From assembly GCA_026713405.1 (NCBI GenBank), contig JAPOON010000367.1, positions 1 to 6,292 of the forward strand: a stretch of 6,292 bases of DNA, read 5' to 3'. Under the pieces are notes generated by a model. The model was given only the letters and a program-made list of their open reading frames with translations. It did not search any database and was not told the origin of the DNA. This document shows positions 1 to 5,815 of the stretch, one piece after another. The translations under genes were made by a program, and so were the position numbers. Origin of the DNA: Gammaproteobacteria bacterium. Lineage in GTDB: Bacteria > Pseudomonadota > Gammaproteobacteria > Pseudomonadales > Azotimanducaceae_A. Numbering within the stretch: the first letter of the stretch is position 1; every line of letters begins with the position of its first letter.

Positions 1-1
1 C

Positions 2-43
2 TTGGAGACGTTGCTTGAAAGTGCGACTCATCTGTCCACATAA
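2..43 (+). CDS. Possible C-terminal tail of an upstream gene, cut by the window edge
   Basis: One plus-strand frame is open from the window edge to a TAA at 41-43 and reads LETLLESATHLST. It could be the last 13 residues of a gene that starts outside the window, because no other gene claims this stretch and the composition (short amphipathic tail) is protein-like. Thirteen codons are too few to identify a family, and an open frame of this length also occurs by chance. No function can be given. Confidence 0.2.
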   Translation: METLLESATHLST

Positions 44-70
44 AGGCCGTTCAAGAATTCTAGACGGTCG

Positions 71-86
71 CCCGGGTCCGCCCGGG
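71..86. repeat. CCCGGG-TCCG-CCCGGG inverted repeat (strong short hairpin)
   Basis: CCCGGG at 71-76 is repeated at 81-86. Because the hexamer is its own reverse complement, the pair can form a 6-bp all-GC stem capped by a TCCG tetraloop. It lies between the presumed end of the upstream gene (stop at 41-43) and the holin-like gene start at 170. No T-run follows on either strand, so a classic intrinsic terminator is not supported. It could be a 3'-end stabilising hairpin for the upstream transcript or chance in GC-rich DNA. Confidence 0.35.
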
Positions 87-169
87 ATTGGCGTGCGTGC
101 GTTTCGGTGCGCGGGACAGGCCGGCGCCGCTGGTGGTATCGTCAATGCAAATTGAGAGTGGAGACCGGC

Positions 170-550
170 GTGAAGGGCATCATCGTTCGTACCCTGATCA
201 TTGCCCTGGGAATCTGGGTGGCAGGCAAGCTCGTGGACGGCATTCATGTCGGCTCGCTCGGCTCGCTGATGTTTGCGGCGATCGCACTCGGTCTCATAAA
301 CGCGCTTATCCGTCCGCTGATCGTGCTGCTCACGCTGCCCTTCACGCTGCTCACGCTGGGGCTGTTTCTGCTGATCGTCAACGCCGCCATGCTGCAACTG
401 GCCGACTGGTTCGTTTCCGGGTTCTCGGTCGATGGTTTCTTCAGCGCCGTGTTCGGTTCCATTGTTGTCAGCCTGGTGAGTTGGGTGGCTTCGTCGTTCA
501 TTGGCCCGAAGGGGCGTTACGAAGTAATGGTTCGGCGGGAACGGTACTAG
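170..550 (+). CDS. Phage_holin_4_2 / YvlD-family small membrane protein
   Basis: A 126-residue, very hydrophobic protein with about four predicted membrane segments (roughly residues 4-20, 30-47, 50-71 and 88-112) and a basic C-terminal tail (RRERY). The central stretch NALIRPLIVLLTLPFTLL, followed by TLGLFLLIVNAAML, is the hallmark of the phage_holin_4_2 (YvlD) family. The family name comes from distant similarity to holins. Most members are chromosomal inner-membrane proteins of unknown function, and no lysin or phage gene is nearby. I chose the GTG at 170 because it gives the usual family N-terminus (M/VKGIIVRTL) and has a GAGAGTGGAG purine tract about 6 bases upstream; an upstream ATG at 107 would add 21 non-conserved Arg/Trp-rich residues. 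The next gene begins 106 bases downstream on the same strand. Family assignment is firm; function is not. Confidence 0.88.
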   Translation: MKGIIVRTLIIALGIWVAGKLVDGIHVGSLGSLMFAAIALGLINALIRPLIVLLTLPFTLLTLGLFLLIVNAAMLQLADWFVSGFSVDGFFSAVFGSIVVSLVSWVASSFIGPKGRYEVMVRRERY

Positions 551-573
551 CGCCAGCCTTGGTGCCGTTGTTT
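550..573 (+). terminator. Weak terminator-like hairpin overlapping the holin-family stop
   Basis: GCGCCA (550-555) can pair with TGGTGC (560-565), with one G-T wobble and a GCCT loop. It is followed by a short T-rich tail, CGTTGTTT. The stem is short and the tail is interrupted by C and G, so termination would be inefficient at best. The hairpin begins on the last base of the stop codon. Confidence 0.2.
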
Positions 574-629
574 CAGTCGCCGGAGGGTCTTCTGGTTCAT
601 TTGTTGTCCCCCGCCACGGGAGAAACTGG

Positions 630-646
630 TTTTTTTGGAGGAGGAG
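630..646 (+). promoter_or_regulatory. T7 tract plus extended Shine-Dalgarno before the 657 gene
   Basis: Seven consecutive T residues (630-636) run directly into GGAGGAGGAG (637-646), about 10 bases before the ATG at 657. The purine block is an unusually long match to the anti-Shine-Dalgarno of 16S rRNA and fixes the start of the downstream gene. A U-rich stretch just upstream of an SD is known to aid ribosomal protein S1 binding. High translation of this gene is therefore an inference. No stable GC stem immediately precedes the T-run, so I do not call it a terminator. Confidence 0.6.
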
Positions 647-656
647 TCAGAGCAAT

Positions 657-1073
657 ATGCCGCAATTCATACTTATCGGCCTTTGCGAGCCGCCGGGTCC
701 CGACGATGAGGCCCCGTTCGAGGAATGGTTTGTCGACCAGCACATCGAGGACACGGCCAGGTGCCCGAATTTCGTCAGCGGGCGCGTGTTCAAGCTGAGC
801 GGTCCGCACCTCGACGGCGAAACGGTTTCCGGCTACCTGTCTCTCTACGAGGTCGAGGCGCCGAGCTACGAGGAGGCGGAGCGCGTGCTCAACGAATGGC
901 AGGCCAACCCCGATGCCTGGGAAGGCCGGCGCAAGCACATGGAAACCGCAGCCAGGCTGGGCGGTGTGCCGCTGAAGGTCAACGGGTCAGGCTGGTACGA
1001 ACTGATCAAGTCCTTTGCCGGGCCCAAGGCGCGGGCCGATGGCGTTCCGGGATCCGGCGCGCTCGACTCATAA
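657..1073 (+). CDS. Putative dimeric alpha/beta-barrel (EthD/ABM-like) protein, function unknown
   Basis: A 138-residue soluble protein with no signal peptide or membrane segment. It opens with a beta strand (PQFILIGLCEPP). Next comes an acidic helix with the pattern EEWFVDQHIEDTARCPNFVSGRVFKL, a second strand block (GYLSLYEV), a helix (SYEEAERVLNEW) and a closing strand near residue 120 (GWYELIKSF). The order strand, W-x4-H helix, 'P-x-F-V-S-G-R' strand, strand, helix resembles ferredoxin-like dimeric alpha/beta-barrel proteins of the EthD/ABM type, which include small monooxygenase-like and degradative enzymes as well as many uncharacterised members. No catalytic residue can be assigned. 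The ATG at 657 is fixed by the GGAGGAGGAG element. The last 16 residues (Gly/Ala/Asp-rich) lie past the fold, and their DNA overlaps the start of a small ORF at 1039. It lies on the same strand as the holin-like gene and faces the carboxylase operon. That the gene is real is nearly certain; the fold is a reasoned guess. Confidence 0.85.
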   Translation: MPQFILIGLCEPPGPDDEAPFEEWFVDQHIEDTARCPNFVSGRVFKLSGPHLDGETVSGYLSLYEVEAPSYEEAERVLNEWQANPDAWEGRRKHMETAARLGGVPLKVNGSGWYELIKSFAGPKARADGVPGSGALDS

Positions 1074-1191
1074 ACGGGGCGATGGCCGCTCCGTGCGGGA
1101 GGGCGACAACTACCACGGTGCCGCGGAACCCGAAGATTTTGACAACGCCGATTTTCTGGAACTGGCTCTCGACAGCCTGCAGGGTGACTAA
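1039..1191 (+). CDS. Possible overlapping small acidic protein (50 residues)
   Basis: An ATG at 1039 opens a 50-codon frame ending at TAA 1189-1191, in a different frame from the gene at 657-1073 and overlapping its last 35 bases. The product begins MAFRDPARSTHKRGDGRSVR (basic) and ends in a strongly acidic helix-like tail (EPEDFDNADF then LELALDSLQGD). A partial Shine-Dalgarno, AAGG at 1026-1029, lies 9 bases before the ATG. About 34 of 49 sense codons after the ATG end in G or C, in keeping with a coding frame in this GC-rich DNA, and the composition is more protein-like than the other frames here. The overlap suggests translational coupling to the upstream gene. I recognise no family. It could be a chance frame, or a remnant of a longer C-terminus lost by frameshift. 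Confidence 0.42.
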   Translation: MAFRDPARSTHKRGDGRSVREGDNYHGAAEPEDFDNADFLELALDSLQGD

Positions 1192-1194
1192 CGG

Positions 1195-1247
1195 GACGAT
1201 ACTCCAGCCCGACGAGAAAACAGCGACCGGGTGCGGTATCGACTCGT
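1195..1247. other. Structured convergent intergenic element
   Basis: CGATAC (1197-1202) is the reverse complement of GTATCG (1236-1241), and inside it CCCG (1208-1211) can pair with CGGG (1228-1231), giving a two-step imperfect hairpin. A competing pairing, ACGAG (1212-1216) with CTCGT (1243-1247), is also possible. The element lies between the rightward genes ending at 1073/1191 and the leftward carboxylase operon ending at 1302. It could therefore help end transcripts from either side. There is no proper T-run, so a simple intrinsic terminator is not supported. Confidence 0.25.
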
Positions 1248-1280
1248 TTGAGAACCCTGTGCGCGAATGAGAGGTCCAGC

Positions 1281-1300
1281 GGAAAGCTGGCCGAGGCCAG
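1281..1300 (-). terminator. Candidate weak terminator of the carboxylase operon
   Basis: On the minus strand, just past the alpha-subunit stop (1302-1304), CTGGCC-TC-GGCCAG (1300-1287) forms a compact GC stem. It is followed immediately by CTTTCC (1286-1281). If the innermost C-G pairs open, it becomes a 5-bp stem with a 4-base loop. The position right after the stop is what is expected of a terminator, but the T-tract is only three long, so termination is probably weak. Confidence 0.33.
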
Positions 1301-1301
1301 G

Positions 1302-3236
1302 CTACTGTCGAGGTTCGAGTTCCAGCAATCTGGCGTGTTCGTCGACACGCTGGCCCGGGGCGCAGTGCACCGCGGTCACCTCGCCGGCGCAGGGGGCAAG
1401 CACGCTGTGCTCCATCTTCATGGCCTCGATGACCGCCAGCAGGTCGCCGGCCTCCACATCGTCGCCCACGGCAACGGCCAGGCTGATCACCTGGCCGGGC
1501 ATGGGCGAGACGATGCGGTCAGCGCCGTCGAGCAGGGCCGCCTGGCCCGCCGTCTGGTCCTGTGGGCACTGGAAGACTGAGGTTTCGCCGTCGAGCATCA
1601 GGTGGATGGCGCTGCCGTCCCGAAGCAACCCCGCTTCGTGAAGACGTCCGTTCAGGCGAACGACCAGCGAGTCGGTACCCGAATCCAGATCTTCGACGCT
1701 GAATGAGGCATCGCCGACCACGACCCGGCCGGGGTGGAAGCGGACGGCCCGGAGCGCGCCGCCCTGCTGCAGCAGCACCTCGATGCGCGCCGGCTGATTG
1801 ACGCGCCAGCCATCGGCCCGGGACCAGGGGCCGGCGCCGCCCGGGATTGCGGCCAGCGCGGCCAGTGCCCAGTGCAGGTCCTCGAGCCCCGGGGTCACGG
1901 CTTCGTGGATGTTGTCGGCAAGATGGGTGCCGTAGTCGCCCGCCACGAATTCGGGATGGGCGAGCAGGTTGCGCAGGTACCCGGCGTTGTGCTCGATGCC
2001 GGCGATCTCGGTCTTTTCCAGGGCTTCGATGAGATCGCGGCGGGCCGCCTCCCGGGATGGCCCGTGGGCAATCAACTTCGCCACCATCGGGTCGTAGTGC
2101 ACCGGTACGGAATCGCCCTGGTGCACGCCGGTGTCGACCCGCACGTTGTCGGGGAAGCGCAGTCTCAGCAGCTTGCCCGCGGAGGGCAGGAAACCCCTTG
2201 CCGGACTCTCCGCGTACAGGCGTACCTCGATGGCGTGGCCGGATGCCTCGGGCTCGATGTCGAGCGGTTCGCCGGCGGCGATGCGCAACTGCCATTCCAC
2301 CAGGTCGAGGCCGGTTATCGCCTCGGTGACCGGGTGCTCCACCTGCAGCCGGGTGTTCATCTCCATGAAATAGAATGCGGTGTCGTCCCCCCGTCCCTCG
2401 GCGATGAATTCGACCGTACCCGCACCCGTGTAACCGATAGCTTTCGCCGCATTGACCGCGGCTTCCAGCAGCCGCCGGCGCAAGGGTTCTTGCACCGTCG
2501 GGCCCGGCGCCTCTTCGATGACCTTCTGGTGCCGGCGCTGGACCGAGCAGTCCCGTTCGAAAACGCCGACGGTGTTGCCGCGCGCATCGGCCAGGATCTG
2601 CACCTCCAGGTGTTTCGGATTCACCAGGTAGCGTTCCAGCAGCATCTTCTCGTCGGCGAAGGCGGCGGCCGCTTCGCGACGTGCCCCTTCCAGGGCGCCC
2701 GCGAATTCCTCCGGCGCTTCAACCAGCCGCATGCCCTTGCCCCCGCCCCCGGCGGATGCCTTGATCAGCAGTGGAAACCCGAGTTCGCGGGCGGCGGCCG
2801 CGAGTACGGCATCGTCCTGGTCGTCGTCCTGATAGCCGGGAACCACCGGCGTGCCCGCCGCCGCCACCAGGCGCTTGGCCTCCACCTTGGAACCCATGGC
2901 GCGGATGGCGGCGCTCGAGGGGCCGACGAAGGCGATCCCTGCCGCAGCGCAGGCATCGGCGAAGTCGGCGTTCTCGCTCAGGAATCCATACCCGGGATGA
3001 ATCGCATCGGCCCCGGCTTGCTGCGCAGCGCCGAGTACGGCGTCGATGTCAAGATACCTCTCCACGGCGGGCGCCGGGCCGATGCGAAACGCGCTGTCGG
3101 CGCGCCGCACATGCAATGCGCCGGCATCGGCATCGGAATAGACCGCCACCGTGTGCATCCCCAGCCGCCTGGCGGTGGCGATGACCCGACAGGCGATTTC
3201 GCCCCGGTTGGCGATGAGCAGGGTACCTATTGTCAT
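1302..3236 (-). CDS. mccA: Methylcrotonyl-CoA carboxylase-type alpha subunit (biotin carboxylase + biotin carrier)
   Basis: This subunit uses ATP and bicarbonate to carboxylate its own biotin, the first half-reaction of 3-methylcrotonyl-CoA carboxylase (leucine breakdown, cytoplasm). The 644-residue product has the standard domain order. The biotin carboxylase N-terminal domain (TLLIANRGEIACRV near residue 5, HPGYGFLSEN at 80-89) comes first. An ATP-grasp domain follows with the glycine-rich loop GGGGKGMR (163-170) and the catalytic EMNTRLQVEHPVTE (292-305, active-site Arg296). The BC C-terminal domain carries EVRLYAES (Arg339), a poorly conserved linker/BT domain follows (about 445-570), and a biotinyl domain holds EAMKMEH with biotin-accepting Lys607. 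All catalytic residues I can check are present. The chosen ATG at 3236 gives the usual family N-terminus and has GGATGGG just upstream; an in-frame ATG at 3245 would add three residues. It lies 91 bases downstream of the beta-subunit stop, so the two are probably cotranscribed. Propionyl-, geranyl- or another acyl-CoA carboxylase is possible from the alpha subunit alone; the beta subunit points to methylcrotonyl-CoA. Confidence 0.93.
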   Translation of the reverse strand: MTIGTLLIANRGEIACRVIATARRLGMHTVAVYSDADAGALHVRRADSAFRIGPAPAVERYLDIDAVLGAAQQAGADAIHPGYGFLSENADFADACAAAGIAFVGPSSAAIRAMGSKVEAKRLVAAAGTPVVPGYQDDDQDDAVLAAAARELGFPLLIKASAGGGGKGMRLVEAPEEFAGALEGARREAAAAFADEKMLLERYLVNPKHLEVQILADARGNTVGVFERDCSVQRRHQKVIEEAPGPTVQEPLRRRLLEAAVNAAKAIGYTGAGTVEFIAEGRGDDTAFYFMEMNTRLQVEHPVTEAITGLDLVEWQLRIAAGEPLDIEPEASGHAIEVRLYAESPARGFLPSAGKLLRLRFPDNVRVDTGVHQGDSVPVHYDPMVAKLIAHGPSREAARRDLIEALEKTEIAGIEHNAGYLRNLLAHPEFVAGDYGTHLADNIHEAVTPGLEDLHWALAALAAIPGGAGPWSRADGWRVNQPARIEVLLQQGGALRAVRFHPGRVVVGDASFSVEDLDSGTDSLVVRLNGRLHEAGLLRDGSAIHLMLDGETSVFQCPQDQTAGQAALLDGADRIVSPMPGQVISLAVAVGDDVEAGDLLAVIEAMKMEHSVLAPCAGEVTAVHCAPGQRVDEHARLLELEPRQ

Positions 3237-3327
3237 CGCGCCCATCCGGGGCTGGCGGACGGCTCATGCCACGGGCTGCGTCGGTAAAGTCCAGAGATTT
3301 GTGGGCGAGGGCAATGCATCGAGGCAC

Positions 3328-4938
3328 CTACATCCGGAAGACGCCGAAGCGGGATTTCGGCTGCTCCGGCTTTCGGCAGGCCACTGCCAGCGCCAGCCCA
3401 AGGGCCCGGCGGGTGTCGATGGGGTCGATCACGCCGTCGTCCCACAGGCGGGCGCTCGCGTAGTAGGGATGGCCCTGGGCTTCGTACTGATCCCTGATGC
3501 CTTCCATGAAGGCGTCCTGTTCCTCCTGGGGCCAGCTTCTGCCGCGCGCCTCGAGGCCGTCGCGGCGGACGGTGGCGAGCACGTGAGCGGCCTGTTCGCC
3601 GCCCATGACCGAGATGCGGGAATTCGGCCAGGTCCAGAGCATGTTGCCGGTATAGGCACGGCCGCACATGGCGTAGTTGCCGGCGCCGTGGGAGCCGCCG
3701 ATGACCACGGTGAACTTCGGCACCCTGGCGCAGGCCACGGCGGTGACCATCTTGGCCCCGTTCTTGGCGATCCCTTCGTTCTCATACTTCCTGCCCACCA
3801 TGAAGCCGGTGATGTTCTGCAGGAAGAGGAGCGGAATGCCCCGCCGGTCGGCCACCTGGATGAAGTGCGCGCCCTTGAGTGCGGATTCTGAAAACAGGAT
3901 GCCGTTGTTCGCCAGGATGGCGACCGGGTAACCGTCGATGTGGGCGAAACCGCAGACGAGGGTTTCTCCGTAGAGCGGCTTGAACTCGTGAAACTCGCTG
4001 CCGTCCACCAGGCGGGCGATCACTTCGTGGACATCGTAGGGCGTTCGGGTATCCCTGGGCAGCACGCCGTAGAGTTCGGAGGGGTCGGCTGCCGGTTCCA
4101 CCGGGTCCCGTGTCTTCACCGTGGGCCGGTAGCGCAGGTGGCTGTTGTCGACGATCTCCCGGGCCAGCGCCAGGGCATGACGGTCATCGGCGGCCAGGTA
4201 GTCGGCCACGCCCGAGGTTCTGCTGTGCACGTCGCCCCCGCCCAGGGACTCGGCATCCACCTCTTCGCCGGTGGCCGCTTTCACCAGCGGCGGCCCGCCC
4301 AGGAAGATGGTGCCCTGGTTGCGCACGATGACCACCTGGTCGCACATGGCCGGCACGTAGGCGCCGCCAGCGGTGCACGACCCCATCACCACGGCGATCT
4401 GGGGAATGCCGTCGGCGGACAGGTTTGCCTGGTTGTAGAAGATGCGCCCGAAGTGGCGGCGGTCTGGAAAGATGCCGTCCTGCAGGGGCAGGAAACCGCC
4501 GCCGGAATCTACAAGGTAGATGCAGGGCAGGTGGTTTTCGGCGGCAAGCTCCTGGGCGCGAAGGTGTTTCTTTACGGTGATGGGGTAGTAAGTGCCGCCC
4601 TTGACGGTCGCATCGTTGACCACGATGGCGCAGGGTTGCCCCGCCACGCGGCCGATGCCGGTGATGATGCCGCCGCCGGGGGGCCAGTCATCGTAGACCT
4701 CGTAGCCGCCGAGCAGGCCGATCTCGAGGAACGGCGTGCCCGGGTCGAGCAGTCCTTCCAGGCGCTCCCGGGGCAGCAGCTTGCCGCGCGAGGTGTGCCG
4801 CTCCCGGGACCGCTCGTCGCCACCCAGTGCCAGCCTGGCGGTGAGTTGCCGCAGGTCCGCGGCCAGTGCGCGGTGATGTTCGCTGTTGGCCCTGAATTCG
4901 GGGGACCCGCTGTCGATCTTGCTGCGCAGTACGGCCAT
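3328..4938 (-). CDS. mccB: Methylcrotonyl-CoA carboxylase-type beta subunit (carboxyltransferase)
   Basis: This subunit moves the carboxyl group from carboxybiotin on the alpha subunit to the acyl-CoA, forming 3-methylglutaconyl-CoA if the substrate is methylcrotonyl-CoA. The protein is 536 residues, full length for MCC beta. The N-terminal half carries ARHTS-like [16 protein letters not shown] (52-67), [20 protein letters not shown] (108-127), [11 protein letters not shown] (141-151) and the oxyanion-hole loop [13 protein letters not shown] (186-198). The C-terminal half carries [11 protein letters not shown] (372-382), [16 protein letters not shown] (414-429), MGGEQAA (445-451) and the characteristic end FGVFRM. 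The TVKGGTYYP and FGVFRM signatures favour MCC over propionyl-CoA or geranyl-CoA carboxylases. It is the first gene of a leftward two-gene operon and diverges from the SPOR gene. No Shine-Dalgarno precedes the ATG, yet MAVLRSKID matches the family N-terminus, so the start looks right. An 82-90-bp spacer without a gene separates it from the alpha subunit; liuC often occupies this place in Pseudomonas. Confidence 0.94.
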   Translation of the reverse strand: MAVLRSKIDSGSPEFRANSEHHRALAADLRQLTARLALGGDERSRERHTSRGKLLPRERLEGLLDPGTPFLEIGLLGGYEVYDDWPPGGGIITGIGRVAGQPCAIVVNDATVKGGTYYPITVKKHLRAQELAAENHLPCIYLVDSGGGFLPLQDGIFPDRRHFGRIFYNQANLSADGIPQIAVVMGSCTAGGAYVPAMCDQVVIVRNQGTIFLGGPPLVKAATGEEVDAESLGGGDVHSRTSGVADYLAADDRHALALAREIVDNSHLRYRPTVKTRDPVEPAADPSELYGVLPRDTRTPYDVHEVIARLVDGSEFHEFKPLYGETLVCGFAHIDGYPVAILANNGILFSESALKGAHFIQVADRRGIPLLFLQNITGFMVGRKYENEGIAKNGAKMVTAVACARVPKFTVVIGGSHGAGNYAMCGRAYTGNMLWTWPNSRISVMGGEQAAHVLATVRRDGLEARGRSWPQEEQDAFMEGIRDQYEAQGHPYYASARLWDDGVIDPIDTRRALGLALAVACRKPEQPKSRFGVFRM

Positions 4939-4944
4939 CGGGGA

Positions 4945-4974
4945 ATTGTACGTAGCGAACCGGTGTCCTGTCCC
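4945..4974 (-). promoter_or_regulatory. Sigma70-like promoter of the carboxylase operon, predicted leaderless
   Basis: On the minus strand there is GGGACA (4974-4969, 4/6 match to TTGACA), an 18-base spacer, then TACAAT (4950-4945, 5/6 match to TATAAT). Counting seven bases on from the -10 box puts the start point at 4938, which is the A of the beta-subunit ATG. The message would then have no 5' leader, consistent with the absence of any Shine-Dalgarno. The -10 box is seen directly; the start point is an inference. Confidence 0.5.
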
Positions 4975-5063
4975 GTGAGTTTTCGTAATTCGGAGTTCGC
5001 GCGGCGCGCCAATGCAGGATGCGTCCCGCGGCGGCCGAAGGAGTCCTGCCCCGGGCGGCGATC

Positions 5064-5067
5064 GGAG
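5064..5067 (+). promoter_or_regulatory. Shine-Dalgarno GGAG deciding the SPOR gene start
   Basis: GGAG lies 8 bases before the ATG at 5076, inside an otherwise AT-rich run (GTTAAACTT). The in-frame ATG at 5019 upstream and ATG at 5109 downstream have no comparable site. I saw no convincing -35/-10 pair for this gene in the 137-bp divergent region. Confidence 0.6.
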
Positions 5068-5075
5068 TTAAACTT

Positions 5076-5774
5076 ATGGATGACGGTGGCGGGGTTTCCC
5101 GGGCGCGCATGGCGAACCCGGGTGCAGCGCCGACAGTTGAATCCAGGCAACAAGAGGCCGGCAAGGGAAAGCCAGACGGACGCGTGGCCGCAAAGCGCAG
5201 CACGAGCAAGAGATCATCGAACAAACGCCGGGGGCTGCACGGGCCCAGCTTCCTTGGCGGAGCGATCCTCGGTGCGGGCGCCGTCGCCCTGGCGCTGCTA
5301 GCCCCGGAACTCGTCTCCGAACAGTTCGCCAGGCTGCCCGACGTTACGCCTGGCCAGGAAGACCTTGAAGTCGTCTTCGAGTTTCCGGAACTCCTCCGCG
5401 AACCCGTGCCGGTCAATCCCGAGTCGTACGGCACCCCGGGCTCGAGAACCAGCGACACGCCTGCGGCATCCCGCCCTGAGGCAGCGCCGGCGCCGTCCGG
5501 CGACGTGCAATCCGCACCGGTGCAGGCGGCTCCTGTCCGGATTACCGAGATCTACATCCAGGCCGCCTCGTTCCGCGATGCCGGCGAAGCGGACCAGCTC
5601 CGTGCCCGGCTGCTGCTGCAGGGCCTGCCGGTCAGCCTGGGCCAGGTCGTGCTGGGAGACGGCACCTGGACCCGGGTCACCGTGGGCCCCATCGACTCGG
5701 CGGAGAAGGCGGACGGCATCATGGCCCGCCTGCGCGAGCAGAACCTGTCCGCCATACGCATCAATCCCGGGTGA
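5076..5774 (+). CDS. FtsN-like SPOR-domain inner-membrane protein
   Basis: A 232-residue bitopic membrane protein. Residues 1-52 are cytoplasmic and end in a strongly basic, Ser-rich tract (KRSTSKRSSNKRRG, 40-53). One membrane segment follows at about 57-77 (FLGGAILGAGAVALALLAP). The periplasmic part begins with the motif VVFEFPELL (99-107), continues as a disordered Pro/Ala/Ser-rich linker (about 110-153), and ends in a SPOR domain (about 156-230; IYIQAASFRDAGEADQLRAR, then TWTRVTVGPIDSAEKADGI). SPOR domains bind peptidoglycan strands stripped of stem peptides at the division site. The basic juxtamembrane tract resembles the FtsA-interacting region of E. coli FtsN, and E. coli also has ftsN just before hslV, so an FtsN role in divisome activation is likely. 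Without a search I cannot exclude another SPOR protein, so no symbol is given. hslV starts 41 bases later, probably in the same operon. The start is set by GGAG at 5064; ATG 5109 would shorten the tail by 11 residues. Confidence 0.87.
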   Translation: MDDGGGVSRARMANPGAAPTVESRQQEAGKGKPDGRVAAKRSTSKRSSNKRRGLHGPSFLGGAILGAGAVALALLAPELVSEQFARLPDVTPGQEDLEVVFEFPELLREPVPVNPESYGTPGSRTSDTPAASRPEAAPAPSGDVQSAPVQAAPVRITEIYIQAASFRDAGEADQLRARLLLQGLPVSLGQVVLGDGTWTRVTVGPIDSAEKADGIMARLREQNLSAIRINPG

Positions 5775-5815
5775 CACCTTGAAAGTGCCCCGCACTGCCA
5801 CCACTATCGCCGGTC

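Noticed and set aside
55..64. Overlapping EcoRI and XbaI sites (GAATTCTAGA) close to CCCGGG sites, suggesting a vector polylinker
   Set aside because: The order and flanks do not match a common polylinker that I know. Single sites of this kind occur by chance and the flanking sequence has the same GC-rich character as the rest.
170..550. Phage holin and therefore a prophage
   Set aside because: The family name is historical. There is no endolysin, integrase, structural phage gene or attachment site in the window, and the neighbours are housekeeping or metabolic genes.
630..636. T7 run as the tail of an intrinsic terminator
   Set aside because: No stable GC stem lies directly upstream (only a TCCC/GGGA pairing about 10 bases away), and the run leads straight into a strong Shine-Dalgarno.
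88..798. A 236-codon plus-strand open frame spanning the holin-like gene and the start of the next gene
   Set aside because: It overlaps two genes with better evidence (membrane-family signature; strong SD and protein-like composition) in other frames. Its product is Arg/Ala/His-rich without domains.
866..1348. A 160-codon minus-strand open frame past the end of the carboxylase alpha gene
   Set aside because: It overlaps the 657-1073 gene antisense and the alpha-subunit C-terminus out of frame; the product is Pro/Ser/Arg-rich with no motif.
1734..3287. A 517-codon open frame on the plus strand opposite the carboxylase alpha subunit
   Set aside because: It is antisense to a gene with full family motifs. 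Its product is low-complexity and rich in Gly, Arg, Val, His and Pro, as expected from the complement of GC-rich codons, and shows no recognisable domain.
3246..3327. A small gene (for example a liuC remnant) between the two carboxylase subunits
   Set aside because: The spacer is only about 82-90 bases, with no hydratase motif and no start with a ribosome site.
3940..5301. A 453-codon plus-strand open frame opposite the carboxylase beta subunit, running into the SPOR gene
   Set aside because: It runs antisense to strongly conserved carboxyltransferase motifs and then out of frame through the SPOR gene, so it is a GC-driven shadow.
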